DNA of 64,000 nt from Propionivibrio sp. (GCA_016705685.1 JADJLB010000010.1:1-64000), one strand, 5' to 3'; numbered from the stretch's first letter, positions 36,841 through 46,348 are shown. Notes: generated from the sequence alone by a model not told the origin. Made by a program: numbers and translations.

Positions 36841-38163
36841 ATGCAGGCACTTCTCTCCTATGATCAGTCGCCGCCTCTCTATGCGCCGATGCGTTTCTTC
36901 CTGACTGCCCCCTGCTTTGGCATGCTGGCGGGGTTGCTGGTTTTGTGGAGTGGGTGGTCCGGGTCGGATGTCGAGCTGAACGCATCACGCTGGACACCGG
37001 TTGTTTTGGCCCTGACCCACCTCGTGACCGTCGGCATCATGTTGCAGGTCATGCTGGGTGCCGTGATCCAGATCATGCCTGTCCTTGCGGGTGCCAACAT
37101 GGTCAAGCCGATGAGGCTTGCCCGTGTCGTCCATGCTTTGATCAGCCTGGGGGCACTCACACTGACTGCGGCCTTCCTGTCTTCTTCGCCACTGCTATTC
37201 AAGCTGGCGGCTTTGCTCCTCGGACTCGGTATTGCTTATTTTGTCGGGTCTGCTGTGTATGCCCTGTATGGAATTCCTTCGTCGAGCCCTTCGATTCGAG
37301 ACTTGAAAATTGCGATTCTTGGTTTGAGCGTGACAGTCGGCCTGGGCGCAACGCTGGCGATCACGCTGGGAGGGTCACTGGGACTGCCATCGTCGACACT
37401 GGCGGACATCCACCTCGGCTGGGGATTCGTGGCCTGGGGTACGATACTGCTAGCCGCCGTGGCTTACGTGGTGGTCCCCATGTTTCAGCTCACGCCAGCG
37501 TATCCCGACTGGTTCGGTCGCTGGTATTCTGTGTCGCTGCTTGTCGTTGTGTTGCTATGGACGATCGCCGAATATTGCTCATGGAATCTTGTCTCGTTGG
37601 TACTCGGCGTTGGGGTAGTGTCCGGTTCGGCGCTTTTTGCCGGCATCACGCTCAAGATCCAGCGGCATACCAAACGAGCACATTTCGATGCGACACAGCA
37701 TTATTGGCGGGGTGCCATGCTAAGCGCGTTGGCGGCTTGCGGCCTGTGGCTGGCGGCGAGAACAGTACCGCTGCTTGCCGATTGGCCAGTTTGGCCGCTA
37801 GTGTTCGGCGTGCTAGTCCTTTTTGGGGGCTTCGTGTCAGTCATTTTTGGTATGCTCTACAAAATAGTTCCTTTTCTGATCTGGCTCCACCTGCAGCAGC
37901 AGGGCCAAGGGCGGGTGATGGCTCCCAATATGAAAAAAGTTATCGCCGAACGGGCAATGAATGGCCAGTTGTTGGCGCACTTTGCATCGTGCCTCTTGCT
38001 CTTGCTCGCGCTAATGTGGCCGAACGAATTTGACTATCCGGCAGGGCTAGCCTTGGTTGCGGCGAATGCATGGCTGTTGCGCAATCTCTTGGCTGGGCTG
38101 TCGGTATATCGCGGTCATCTGAGAAAAATTGAATCCGTGTTCAGTGGGGCGATCAGGCGATGA
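36841..38163 (+). CDS. Polytopic membrane protein, possibly heme-binding (NnrS/oxidase-like)
   Basis: A 440-residue protein with about 12 predicted transmembrane helices. Conserved-looking histidines occur inside helices (ALTHLVTVG, DIHLGWGF, IWLHLQQQ), a pattern seen in heme-copper oxidase subunit I relatives and in NnrS. I could not assign the exact family. The ATG at 36841 has a GAGTGG about 5 bases upstream; a GTG at 36835 is the alternative. Its position between hemerythrin-DUF2249 and sirB2-hemN suggests a role in NO or low-oxygen physiology, by inference only. It overlaps sirB2 by 4 bases. Confidence 0.65.
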   Translation: MQALLSYDQSPPLYAPMRFFLTAPCFGMLAGLLVLWSGWSGSDVELNASRWTPVVLALTHLVTVGIMLQVMLGAVIQIMPVLAGANMVKPMRLARVVHALISLGALTLTAAFLSSSPLLFKLAALLLGLGIAYFVGSAVYALYGIPSSSPSIRDLKIAILGLSVTVGLGATLAITLGGSLGLPSSTLADIHLGWGFVAWGTILLAAVAYVVVPMFQLTPAYPDWFGRWYSVSLLVVVLLWTIAEYCSWNLVSLVLGVGVVSGSALFAGITLKIQRHTKRAHFDATQHYWRGAMLSALAACGLWLAARTVPLLADWPVWPLVFGVLVLFGGFVSVIFGMLYKIVPFLIWLHLQQQGQGRVMAPNMKKVIAERAMNGQLLAHFASCLLLLLALMWPNEFDYPAGLALVAANAWLLRNLLAGLSVYRGHLRKIESVFSGAIRR

Positions 38164-38543
38164 TGTATCTCCAGCTGAAGTACCTGCATGTCAGCTGCGT
38201 TGTTCTCAGCGGAATCGGGTTTGTTCTTCGTGGCCTATGGATGATAGCCGAGTCGCCCATGTTGTCACGGCGCTGGGTACGGGTTGCGCCGCATGTTGTC
38301 GATACGCTTCTGCTTGGCAGTGCCATTACGATGGTCGTGATCAGTTCGCAGTTTCCGTTTGCCAAGGGCTGGTTGACCGCGAAGCTGATCGGCCTGGTTG
38401 TCTATATCCTGTGTGGCACGATGGCGCTCAAGCGGGGTAGGACCAAAGTCGTCCGTATTGCTTTCTTTCTGGCCGCGCTACTGGCCTATGCCTACATAAT
38501 TTCAGTGGCCCTATCGCGCAATCCGCAAGGCTTTTTTTCATGA
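38160..38543 (+). CDS. SirB2-family integral membrane protein
   Basis: A 127-residue protein with four transmembrane segments and the SirB2 pattern: LKYLHVSCVVLS, a central RRWVRVAPHVVDTLLLGSA, and the GWLTAKLIGLVVYI helix. E. coli SirB2 is of unknown function, originally linked to invasion gene expression. It starts with ATGA overlap to the preceding membrane-protein gene and precedes hemN by 64 bases. Confidence 0.85.
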   Translation: MMYLQLKYLHVSCVVLSGIGFVLRGLWMIAESPMLSRRWVRVAPHVVDTLLLGSAITMVVISSQFPFAKGWLTAKLIGLVVYILCGTMALKRGRTKVVRIAFFLAALLAYAYIISVALSRNPQGFFS

Positions 38544-38568
38544 GCGGTGGCTTGATTCACTGCATCGG

Positions 38569-38588
38569 GTATGCTTGGCTTCGCATAC
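38569..38588. repeat. Perfect inverted repeat GTATGC-N8-GCATAC before hemN
   Basis: Six-base arms around an eight-base spacer end 19 bases before the hemN start codon. It may be an operator or an RNA hairpin in the leader. No FNR box of good quality is visible here. Confidence 0.4.
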
Positions 38589-38607
38589 ACTAGGATTCCT
38601 TAACCAG

Positions 38608-40005
38608 ATGATCACAGCTGCCGGAAACCTTGTCTTTGATCCGCAAATCATTCGTCGTTTCGACATCAATGGCCCGCGCTATACGTCGTATCCGACCGCC
38701 GATCGTTTTGTCGAAACTTTTGATACCGATAGCTGCGGGAGGTTTCTGGAAAATCGAGTCACCGGGTCGGCACGGCAGCCCATCTCCTTGTACTTTCATA
38801 TCCCGTTTTGCAACACCATTTGCTATTACTGCGCCTGCAACAAGATCATCACCAAGGATCACGGCCGTTCGGCCAAATACCTGAAATATCTGGCTAAGGA
38901 ACTGGCGCTTCAGAGCGGTTTTCTACAGGTTGACGATAAGGCGGTGGCCCAACTCCATTGGGGCGGTGGAACACCAACGTTTTTATCGCACGATGAAATG
39001 CGCCAGTTGATGGCGGCGACCCGCCGGCATTTCCGGCTGATCGATGATGGTGAATACTCGATCGAGGTTGACCCGCGCAAGGTCGATCGCGCAACCGTCG
39101 AATTGCTTGGCGAACTCGGCTTCAATCGGATGAGCGTGGGTGTGCAGGACTTCGACGAGAGCGTTCAGCGGGCGGTGAACCGCATACAGAGCGAGGAAGA
39201 AACCTTTGCCGTGATCGACTCGGCACGCGCCAATGGTTTCAAATCGGTCAGCATCGACCTGATTTACGGCCTTCCGCGGCAGACGGTAACCGGTTTTAGC
39301 CGAACGCTCGACCGCGTGATCTCCGCCAGCCCGGATCGCCTGTCAATCTACAACTATGCACACCTGCCCAGCCTGTTCAAGCCGCAACGGCGAATTCTCG
39401 AATCCGACATGCCGTCAGCCGACAACCGGTTACAGATACTCGCGCTGGCTATCGGGAAATTGACCGAAGCCGGATACGTTTATATCGGCATGGACCATTT
39501 CGCCAAACCCAGCGACGAACTCGCCGTCGCCCAGCGGGCAGGGCGTCTGCATCGTAATTTTCAAGGCTATTCCACCTACTCGGACTGCGACATGATGTCC
39601 TTCGGCATCTCGTCGATCAGCAAGGTTGGCCCGACTTACTATCAAAATGTGAAAACGCTCGATGAGTACTACGAGCAGCTCGACAAGGGCAAGTTACCGG
39701 TTTATCGCGGGATCGAGTTGAATGCCGACGACATCCTGCGACGTTCAATCATTCAGGCCCTGATGTGTCACTTCGAGCTTTCGATGGCAGCGGTCGAGGC
39801 CCAGTACGACATCGATTTCAGGACGTATTTTTCATTTGAGCTTGAAGCACTCCGCGAGATGGTTCAGGCCGGCCTGTTGCTCGTTGAGGACAAGAGGATT
39901 ATTGTTTTACCCGCTGGACGCATGTTGGTGAGAGCGATTTCAATGGTGTTTGACAGCTACCTGAGAACTGGCCAGGAACAGAAGCGCTATTCGAAGGTCA
40001 TTTGA
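38608..40005 (+). CDS. hemN: Oxygen-independent coproporphyrinogen III oxidase HemN
   Basis: A 465-residue radical SAM enzyme that decarboxylates coproporphyrinogen III without O2. The [4Fe-4S] motif is CNTICYYCAC near residue 70 (CxxxCxxCxC, as in true HemN), preceded by the N-terminal GPRYTSYPTADRF, which separates HemN from HemW. GGGTPTF and the C-terminal HemN domain are also visible. The start at 38608 was preferred; the frame open from 38575 has no RBS. Its place at the end of the low-oxygen block fits anaerobic heme synthesis. Confidence 0.93.
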   Translation: MITAAGNLVFDPQIIRRFDINGPRYTSYPTADRFVETFDTDSCGRFLENRVTGSARQPISLYFHIPFCNTICYYCACNKIITKDHGRSAKYLKYLAKELALQSGFLQVDDKAVAQLHWGGGTPTFLSHDEMRQLMAATRRHFRLIDDGEYSIEVDPRKVDRATVELLGELGFNRMSVGVQDFDESVQRAVNRIQSEEETFAVIDSARANGFKSVSIDLIYGLPRQTVTGFSRTLDRVISASPDRLSIYNYAHLPSLFKPQRRILESDMPSADNRLQILALAIGKLTEAGYVYIGMDHFAKPSDELAVAQRAGRLHRNFQGYSTYSDCDMMSFGISSISKVGPTYYQNVKTLDEYYEQLDKGKLPVYRGIELNADDILRRSIIQALMCHFELSMAAVEAQYDIDFRTYFSFELEALREMVQAGLLLVEDKRIIVLPAGRMLVRAISMVFDSYLRTGQEQKRYSKVI

Positions 40006-40159
40006 GCTAGACAGGTTCAAAACCAACAAGCACATTATCTGCCTACCACCGACACGGCAGGCCATTCCATTGGTGCCGGTCGATTGAAAAAAGGGCGTCG
40101 TTTATTTCGGGTCGGTTGCGTAGTGGGCGTAGAATCCAGGCTCCATCTGGAGGGATGCC

Positions 40160-41383
40160 ATGTCTGCTTCGCTCGAAGCCACACCGACCCGTAGCGACGT
40201 GACCGTAATTGCGCTGGTGGGCTTTGCGCATGCCACATCACATTTTTTTCATCTGGTCATTCCGCTGCTCTTCCCTTGGCTCATGCCGGTTTTCGGGCTG
40301 AGCTATACGCAGGCCGGCATTTTGATGACTGTATTCTTTGTCATTTCCGGGGTCGGACAAGCGCTGGCCGGGATGCTGGTCGATCGCATCGGATCGAAGC
40401 CCGTGCTGCTCGCCGGCGTGCTGCTTCTGGCATGCTCCGGGCTAGTGCTGGGAGCCGCGCAAAACTACGCCATGCTGATGCTGGCGGCCGCGGTGGCGGG
40501 TGCAGGCAATAGCGTTTTTCACCCGGCCGACTTCACCATCATCAACCGGCGGGTTTCCAAAGCTCGCCTTGGGCATGCGTTTTCGGTTCATGGACTGTCT
40601 GGCAATCTGGGATGGGCCGCTGCGCCGCTGTTGATGACCATGATCGCCGCCAGCACGGATTGGCGTACGGCGTCCTATTGCGCCAGCGCAATGGCCTTGC
40701 TCGCTTACGGGCTGCTTTTTGCGTTCGGTGAAGAACTCGATGAAGCGATGAAGTCTAGCGGCGACGGGGATAGAGCATCCGCAAGCGTGGCTGTCTCCAC
40801 GCTAAGCGTGTTGGCTTCGCCAGCGGTATGGCTTTGCTTCCTCTTCTTCTTTCTGATCACGGCGGCGTTCGGCGCCTTGCAGAATTATTCTGCCGCCGCG
40901 CTTCAGGCGATGTACGGCCTGTCTCTGGCGACCGCTGCCTCCTGCCTGTCAGCCTACTTGCTCGGTGGCGCCGTCGGCATCGCGGTAGGGGGTTTTCTGG
41001 CTGGCAAACGTGCTCAGCATCAGATCATTGCCGTATGCCTTTCTTTCGGTGCCGGGATCAGCCTCCTGCTGGCCTGCACCCTGATCGCCCGTTGGGCGGT
41101 GCTGCCGTTGATGGCCGTGATGGGATTTGGCATCGGGATAGCCGGGCCGTCGCGTGACCTCCTCGTACGCAAGGCGGCTACGCAAGGGCTTGGCGAGGCC
41201 TCGTACGGCAGAGTGTATGGTTTCGTCTACTCAGGTCTGGATATCGGGCTGGCGACAGCACCGCTGATCTTCGGACCGATCATGGACGGTGGGTATTTCA
41301 GTATGCTGTGGGTCGTAGTGGCTGTGCTCCAGGGGCTCGCTGTCGTTTCGGCCCTGCGTGTGGGCAGTCGCGCACTTCGTTGA
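40160..41383 (+). CDS. MFS transporter, fosmidomycin-resistance-like subfamily
   Basis: A 407-residue, 12-helix major facilitator. The cytoplasmic motif GMLVDRIGSKP, the GAGNSVFHPADFTIIN and FSVHGLSGNLGWAAAP segments are like those in Fsr-type exporters. Substrate unknown. The ATG at 40160 has GGAGGG 5 bases upstream. It is preceded by a 154-base gap and followed by 124 bases before the DUF3567 gene. Confidence 0.8.
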   Translation: MSASLEATPTRSDVTVIALVGFAHATSHFFHLVIPLLFPWLMPVFGLSYTQAGILMTVFFVISGVGQALAGMLVDRIGSKPVLLAGVLLLACSGLVLGAAQNYAMLMLAAAVAGAGNSVFHPADFTIINRRVSKARLGHAFSVHGLSGNLGWAAAPLLMTMIAASTDWRTASYCASAMALLAYGLLFAFGEELDEAMKSSGDGDRASASVAVSTLSVLASPAVWLCFLFFFLITAAFGALQNYSAAALQAMYGLSLATAASCLSAYLLGGAVGIAVGGFLAGKRAQHQIIAVCLSFGAGISLLLACTLIARWAVLPLMAVMGFGIGIAGPSRDLLVRKAATQGLGEASYGRVYGFVYSGLDIGLATAPLIFGPIMDGGYFSMLWVVVAVLQGLAVVSALRVGSRALR

Positions 41384-41507
41384 TTTTCGAACGGCTTGAA
41401 CGCACCTCGAAAATACCCCATTCGTCTTGAAATTGGCAAAGTTGGACGCATCTCGTTCATACCGCATCGGCTTGATTCGGCTGTGTTTCGTTATACAAGG
41501 TACTGCC

Positions 41508-41741
41508 ATGAACGTTGTCTATAACAGCGAAAACTATGCCATCCTGGCTTACCCGATGCAACAGGGCTTCGAGTTGGTCGACAAATTGGCCAGCCGTAGT
41601 CTATTTGTCCAGGGTTCGGTGGCAACGGGTTTGCGTGAAGCGATCGACAACATCCCTTTCGAAGAACGCAACGAGGAGTCGATTGATTCGCTTCTTGACG
41701 ATTATTGCGTCGGAGCGACACGGCCGATTGTCTTTCACTGA
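41508..41741 (+). CDS. DUF3567 family small protein
   Basis: A 77-residue protein that matches the betaproteobacterial DUF3567 family (start MNVVYNSENYAI, centre GFELVDKLASRSLFVQGSVA). Function unknown; no signal peptide or membrane segment. The ATG at 41508 (AAGG 7-9 bases upstream) replaces a longer frame from 41427. It is followed by DUF3460 in the same direction. Confidence 0.8.
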   Translation: MNVVYNSENYAILAYPMQQGFELVDKLASRSLFVQGSVATGLREAIDNIPFEERNEESIDSLLDDYCVGATRPIVFH

Positions 41742-41813
41742 GCACGCAGAGGTACAATGACGGTCTTGCGTCTTCAACGAAGACCTGAATCACTGCAATT
41801 GGGAGCGTGGCAC

Positions 41814-42011
41814 ATGGCGATGTACGAATCGGAGCATACGAAGTTCATGCGTGAAATGCTGAAGGCACACCCTGAATGGGCTGAGGATCAACTCGTTGGG
41901 CGTGCGCTGCTGTGGGACAAGAAGCTTGATCTGACCGAACAACAGGCCATCCGCGAATCAAGCGAGTCGAATCGCCCCTATCCTTACGACGTGAATTTCG
42001 ACCCCGTTTGA
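41814..42011 (+). CDS. DUF3460 family small protein
   Basis: A 65-residue acidic protein of the DUF3460 family (MYESEHTKFMREML... pattern, ending near RPYPYDVNFDP). Function unknown, known mainly from betaproteobacteria. The start at 41814 has GGGAG 8 bases upstream; the internal ATG at 41820 is also possible. It converges on pat with 29 bases between stops. Confidence 0.82.
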   Translation: MAMYESEHTKFMREMLKAHPEWAEDQLVGRALLWDKKLDLTEQQAIRESSESNRPYPYDVNFDPV

Positions 42012-42040
42012 TTCTGCTTTTTTCAGGGTAGAGCGAGAAC

Positions 42041-44734
42041 TTACGGACTGTGTAGGGGACAAATCACGCGTTTGACGGCAGAGTCTTCATGGTGCGGGTG
42101 AATCGTGAAGCCTAGGCTGGTCATCAGGCGGAACATCCTCGTATTCTGTGCCAGGACATCGCCAACGATGGCCCGGTAACCTTTCTGGCGGGCAATTTCG
42201 ATCAAGGCCCCCATCAGCTTGCGTCCAACGCCGCGTTTGTGCCAGCTGTCGGCCACCGCCAAGGCAAACTCAACAGTTTCGCCATCCGGATTGGTGACGT
42301 AGCGCGTCACCCCGATTTGCAATTCATTTCCGTCTGCACCGGTCACGGTGGCAATCAGAGCCATCTCGCGGTCGTAGTCGATTTGCGTGAAGCGTACCAG
42401 CATCGATTGCGTGAGCTCACGCAGGGTATCCATGAACCGAAAATACTTGCTTTCGTCGGAGAGATTCTTGACGAAAGCCTGTTCCATCTCGGCGTCCTCC
42501 GGGCGGATCGGGCGAATGGTGATGAGGCTTCCGTCCGGCTGTTCCCAGTCCTGAATCAGATGCACCGGGTAGGGATGGATGGCCATGTGCGCATAGCGGT
42601 CGCTGGTCGTCGCCGCATAATCGAGGACGATTCGTGCGTCAGCGGCGATGGCTCCGAACTCGTCGATGATCAGGGGGTTGAGATCGAGTTCGAGCAGCCA
42701 AGGCAGTTCGCAGACCATCTCGGAGATGTTGAGCAACACTTCTTCCAGCGCTTTCATGTTCACTGCCGGCTTTCCACGGAATTCACCGAGCAACTGGGCT
42801 GCGTGTGTTGACTGGATGAGATCCTGTGCCAGAAAGCGGTTGAGTGGCGGCAGCGCGACAGACCGGTCACTGAAAATTTCGACTTCACTGCCGCCCGCGC
42901 CGAAGGTAATGATCGGGCCGAAGGTTGGATCGCGCACGACGCCGATCATCAATTCGCGGCCATTGGGTCGCGACACATAAGGCTCGATCGAGACGCCGCC
43001 AATACGCGCGTTCGGGTGCTTCTTCTGGACTGTTTCGATGATGTCGTGATAGGCGTTGCGCACCGCAGGGGCATTGGTGATATTCAGGCGCACACCACCC
43101 GCTTCGGTCTTGCGGACGAGATCCGGGGAATCGACTTTCATGGCCACCGGGAAGCCAAGTTGCTCGGCAAGCAGCAAAGACTCGGTCGGTGTACGGGCGA
43201 CCATGGTCTCCGCAACCGGTATGCGGAAAGCGCGCAACACGGCCTTGGACTCCATCTCAGACAGTACCTTGCGGTTCTCCTGCAACACAGCCTCGATCAA
43301 CATTTTTGCGCCTTCGGTTTCCTGCTGGGTACGTTTGGACGAACCTTCGGGTGTCTGAAGCAGCAATGTCTGATTACGGTAATACGTCGAGATGTGATAG
43401 AACAGCTCGACGGCGGTCTCGGGCGTGCGAAAGGCCGGTATGCCGGCGAATTCCAGCGCGGCACGCCCTTCAGCCACCTGATCCTTGCCCATCCAGCAGG
43501 CGATAATGGGTTTCGCGGTTTTCCCGCTGACCTCGATCAGTACTTGGGCCACGGCCATCGGTTGGGTCATGGCCTGGGGCGCCAGCATGACCATCATGCA
43601 ATCGACCCCTTCATCCTGTGCAACGGCAAGAATCGCTTCGCGATAACGCTCGGGGGTCGCATCGCCACGGATATCGATGGGATTACTCTGCGACCAGCTC
43701 GCGGGCATCTTGGCATTAAGCGCTTTCATCGTGTCATTTGAAAGCTCGGCCAGCGGGATAACCATATCCCCTGCACGGTCCGCCGCCATGGCACCGGGCC
43801 CACCACCGTTGGTAATGATGGCGAGTCGTTTGCCCAAGGGTCGGAACTTGGATGAGAGGACCTTCGAGGCATAGAAGAGCTGGCCGATGTTCTTGACACG
43901 GACAACGCCGGATCGTTTGACCGCGGCGTCAAAAACAATATCGGACCCGGCAAGAATGCCCGAGTGCACCTTCACCGCCGCCGAACCGGCGGCATGACGC
44001 CCGGCCTTAAGCAGGATAATCGGCTTGATCCGTGCCGCCGAGCGAAGCGCACTCATGAATCGGCGCGCGTTACGAATCCCTTCGATATAGAGCAGGATGT
44101 AGTGCGTGCGGTTGTCGTAGACGAGGTAATCGAGTATTTCGCCGAAGTCCACATCGGCCGTACTGCCCAGCGAGATCACGCTGGAGAAACCGACCTGATT
44201 GCTTTTTGCCCAGTCGAGAACGGCAGAGCAAATGGCGCCTGATTGCGAAACCAGGGCCAGATTGCCCACATTGGCGCTGACACGCAGGAAGGTGGCGTTG
44301 AGGCCCAGTTCAGGGCGAATGATTCCCAGGCAGTTCGGGCCGAGAACCCGGACGTTGTACCGGCGGGCGATTTCGAGCGTTTTTCGCTCCAGCGCTGCGC
44401 CGGAATGGCCCGCTTCAGAAAAGCCTGAAGTGATGATGATGATGTTCTTGATACCGCTGCGGCCGCATTGTTCGACGATATCCGGAACGGTTTGAGCACG
44501 GGTGGCAATTACGGCGAGCTCGACGCGGGCGCCAATTTCTTCGATTGACTTGTAGGCCAGAACGTTTTGAATGGTTTCATGCTTGGCATTGATTGGGTAC
44601 AGGCGGCCCTTATACCCTGACTCGAGAATGTTCTTGAACAGGAAATGACCGACCGAGTTCTCTCGGTTTGAGGCGCCGATAACGGCAACCGATTTGGGTT
44701 CAAAAAGACTGTTGAGGTAGTGTTGTGCGAGCAT
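42041..44734 (-). CDS. Protein lysine acetyltransferase, acyl-CoA synthetase-like plus GNAT (Pat/PatZ type)
   Basis: An 897-residue two-part protein. Residues 1-130 are a CoA-binding domain (PKSVAVIGASNRENSVG), followed by succinyl-CoA synthetase-like domains, an ATP-grasp domain (about 480-700, FPVAMKVDSPDLVRKTEAGGV) and a C-terminal GNAT acetyltransferase (about 730-890, DSWHKRGVGRKLMGALIEIA as acetyl-CoA-binding motif). This is the architecture of Salmonella Pat/E. coli PatZ, which acetylates acetyl-CoA synthetase and other proteins. The ADP-forming ligase half is usually inactive in Pat. It is a single-gene unit. Confidence 0.88.
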   Translation of the reverse strand: MLAQHYLNSLFEPKSVAVIGASNRENSVGHFLFKNILESGYKGRLYPINAKHETIQNVLAYKSIEEIGARVELAVIATRAQTVPDIVEQCGRSGIKNIIIITSGFSEAGHSGAALERKTLEIARRYNVRVLGPNCLGIIRPELGLNATFLRVSANVGNLALVSQSGAICSAVLDWAKSNQVGFSSVISLGSTADVDFGEILDYLVYDNRTHYILLYIEGIRNARRFMSALRSAARIKPIILLKAGRHAAGSAAVKVHSGILAGSDIVFDAAVKRSGVVRVKNIGQLFYASKVLSSKFRPLGKRLAIITNGGGPGAMAADRAGDMVIPLAELSNDTMKALNAKMPASWSQSNPIDIRGDATPERYREAILAVAQDEGVDCMMVMLAPQAMTQPMAVAQVLIEVSGKTAKPIIACWMGKDQVAEGRAALEFAGIPAFRTPETAVELFYHISTYYRNQTLLLQTPEGSSKRTQQETEGAKMLIEAVLQENRKVLSEMESKAVLRAFRIPVAETMVARTPTESLLLAEQLGFPVAMKVDSPDLVRKTEAGGVRLNITNAPAVRNAYHDIIETVQKKHPNARIGGVSIEPYVSRPNGRELMIGVVRDPTFGPIITFGAGGSEVEIFSDRSVALPPLNRFLAQDLIQSTHAAQLLGEFRGKPAVNMKALEEVLLNISEMVCELPWLLELDLNPLIIDEFGAIAADARIVLDYAATTSDRYAHMAIHPYPVHLIQDWEQPDGSLITIRPIRPEDAEMEQAFVKNLSDESKYFRFMDTLRELTQSMLVRFTQIDYDREMALIATVTGADGNELQIGVTRYVTNPDGETVEFALAVADSWHKRGVGRKLMGALIEIARQKGYRAIVGDVLAQNTRMFRLMTSLGFTIHPHHEDSAVKRVICPLHSP

Positions 44735-44839
44735 AAAAATTCAATCTGCTGGAGAGGTTGTGACGGCTTGTTGATCCACTATATCAAGTTAGCATGGAAC
44801 GTACAGCAGTGGTAGGAAAAAGCATGCAAACTTGCCAGT

Positions 44840-45265
44840 TCAGTCTGTCGTGGTGCTTTCGATCAGAATTTCTGAGCGTAGCGTGCGGTACATTGGGCAT
44901 TTGTTGGCAATTTCGAGCAGGCGACTGCGTTGCTCAATGGTCAGTTCGCCCTTCAGGGTAATGTTTCGTTGGATGCGGTCGACCCGCCCACGTCCTTCAA
45001 TTTCAACCTTTTCGTGTGACAGCTCGACATGGATATGGCGCAGCGGCCACCCCTTCCGCTCGGCATACATGCGTAACGTGATGGAGGTACAGGCCCCCAG
45101 GCTGGCCAACAGCAAATCGTAGGGCGACGGACCTTCATCGCTTCCGCCGCCGCTGACCGGTTCGTCGGCGATCAGTACGTGGCGGCCGACCCGAATCGTC
45201 TGTTGGTAACGGCTTTGGCCATATTCGCTTACGCTCAGGCATCCCGGAGGTTCTTGAGTGTGCAT
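44840..45265 (-). CDS. OsmC/Ohr-family protein
   Basis: A 141-residue thiol peroxidase-like protein of the OsmC family. The first catalytic cysteine is in LLASLGACTSIT and the second in IANKCPMYRTL, the usual two-Cys arrangement for hydroperoxide reduction. The start at 45265 is an ATG; the frame also reads from a TTG at 45274, but GGGA is 10 bases upstream of the ATG. It follows mnmH by 21 bases and may be cotranscribed with mnmH and tesA. Confidence 0.86.
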   Translation of the reverse strand: MHTQEPPGCLSVSEYGQSRYQQTIRVGRHVLIADEPVSGGGSDEGPSPYDLLLASLGACTSITLRMYAERKGWPLRHIHVELSHEKVEIEGRGRVDRIQRNITLKGELTIEQRSRLLEIANKCPMYRTLRSEILIESTTTD

Positions 45266-45286
45266 GACATTCAATCCCAGTGTTGG

Positions 45287-46348
45287 TCAGGTGCCGGCGA
45301 TCTGACAAACCAGGGCATCGATGCCCGATGCCGTCAAATCGTTGGCGGTGAAGGTCTTCGGGGCACCGAATCCGGAAAAGTTGCGATTTTGCGATCGGTG
45401 GTACAGTGGGTCGTAATGCCGCTCAAGCAGTTCGTAGACCAGTGTTCGCCATTGCGCTCCCTTTGCCAAGTTCTGCCAGTGGTCGATGGTCTCTCGGCTA
45501 TGCAATTTGCGTAACTCGTCGAGCAATGAATTGAGTCTGTCGGGAGCGTCCAGGAAGTAGCTGTAATCGCCCAGAAGGAAATCGACGCGTGCTTCCAGCG
45601 AGACCTCAATATTGATGCACGAACCAGCCCGCATGGTCTCCAACAGCGTATTGGGAATCTGGATGGTGCCAATCTTTCGGCTCTCGGCCTCGATGTATAC
45701 CGGACGGCCGGGATCCATCGGGAGCAGGGCATCAAGCAGTCTGGTCTCGAACAGTTTTTGCGAGGGTTGCGGCAAACCCGGTAGAACGCCGAGCACCGAT
45801 CCTTTGTGGCAGGCCAGCGCCTCAAGATCCACAACTTGCTCGCCGCGCAAGGCCAAAGCCTGAAGCAGGTGACTCTTGCCACTGCCGGTCGCACCGCAGA
45901 CGACATTGAATCGAAGCCGGCAAGGTGCTGAGGCCAGATTTTCGACGACCTGCTTCCGATAGGTCTTGTAGCCGCCTTTCAGTTGTTGGGCGTCCCAGCC
46001 GATACGCCTCAAAACATAGGTCATCGCGCCGCTGCGCTGTCCGCCCCGCCAGCAGACGATGAGTGGCCGCCAGGTTTTTGGGCGGTCGACAAATAAACCC
46101 TGCAGGTGACAGGCAATGTTGCCGGCGACATACGCTGCGCCTATTCTTTTTGCCGCAAAGGGGGACAACTGCTTATAGCAGGTGCCGACTTCGACGCGCT
46201 GATCGTTGTCGAGCACAGGGCAGTTGATCGAGTTGGGAATGTGGTCGTCGGCAAACTCCGCGGGTGTTCGAACATCGATGATTTCGTCGAAGAGGCGGTA
46301 ATCTTCAATTCGTCCTACGCTGGAGAGGCCGTGATTCATGGGGGTCAT
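45287..46348 (-). CDS. mnmH: tRNA 2-selenouridine synthase MnmH
   Basis: A 353-residue enzyme that replaces sulfur by selenium at the wobble 2-thiouridine of tRNA using selenophosphate. An N-terminal rhodanese domain (about 10-130) carries the catalytic cysteine in VCWRGGQRSGAM, and a C-terminal P-loop domain contains GATGSGKSHLL. Its ATG overlaps the tesA stop (ATGA). A selD gene for selenophosphate is not in this window, so selenium use remains to be confirmed. Confidence 0.9.
   Translation of the reverse strand: MTPMNHGLSSVGRIEDYRLFDEIIDVRTPAEFADDHIPNSINCPVLDNDQRVEVGTCYKQLSPFAAKRIGAAYVAGNIACHLQGLFVDRPKTWRPLIVCWRGGQRSGAMTYVLRRIGWDAQQLKGGYKTYRKQVVENLASAPCRLRFNVVCGATGSGKSHLLQALALRGEQVVDLEALACHKGSVLGVLPGLPQPSQKLFETRLLDALLPMDPGRPVYIEAESRKIGTIQIPNTLLETMRAGSCINIEVSLEARVDFLLGDYSYFLDAPDRLNSLLDELRKLHSRETIDHWQNLAKGAQWRTLVYELLERHYDPLYHRSQNRNFSGFGAPKTFTANDLTASGIDALVCQIAGT

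Noticed and set aside
38551-38564. FNR box-like TTGATTCACTGCAT upstream of hemN
   Set aside because: Only the left half matches; the right half has no resemblance to ATCAA.
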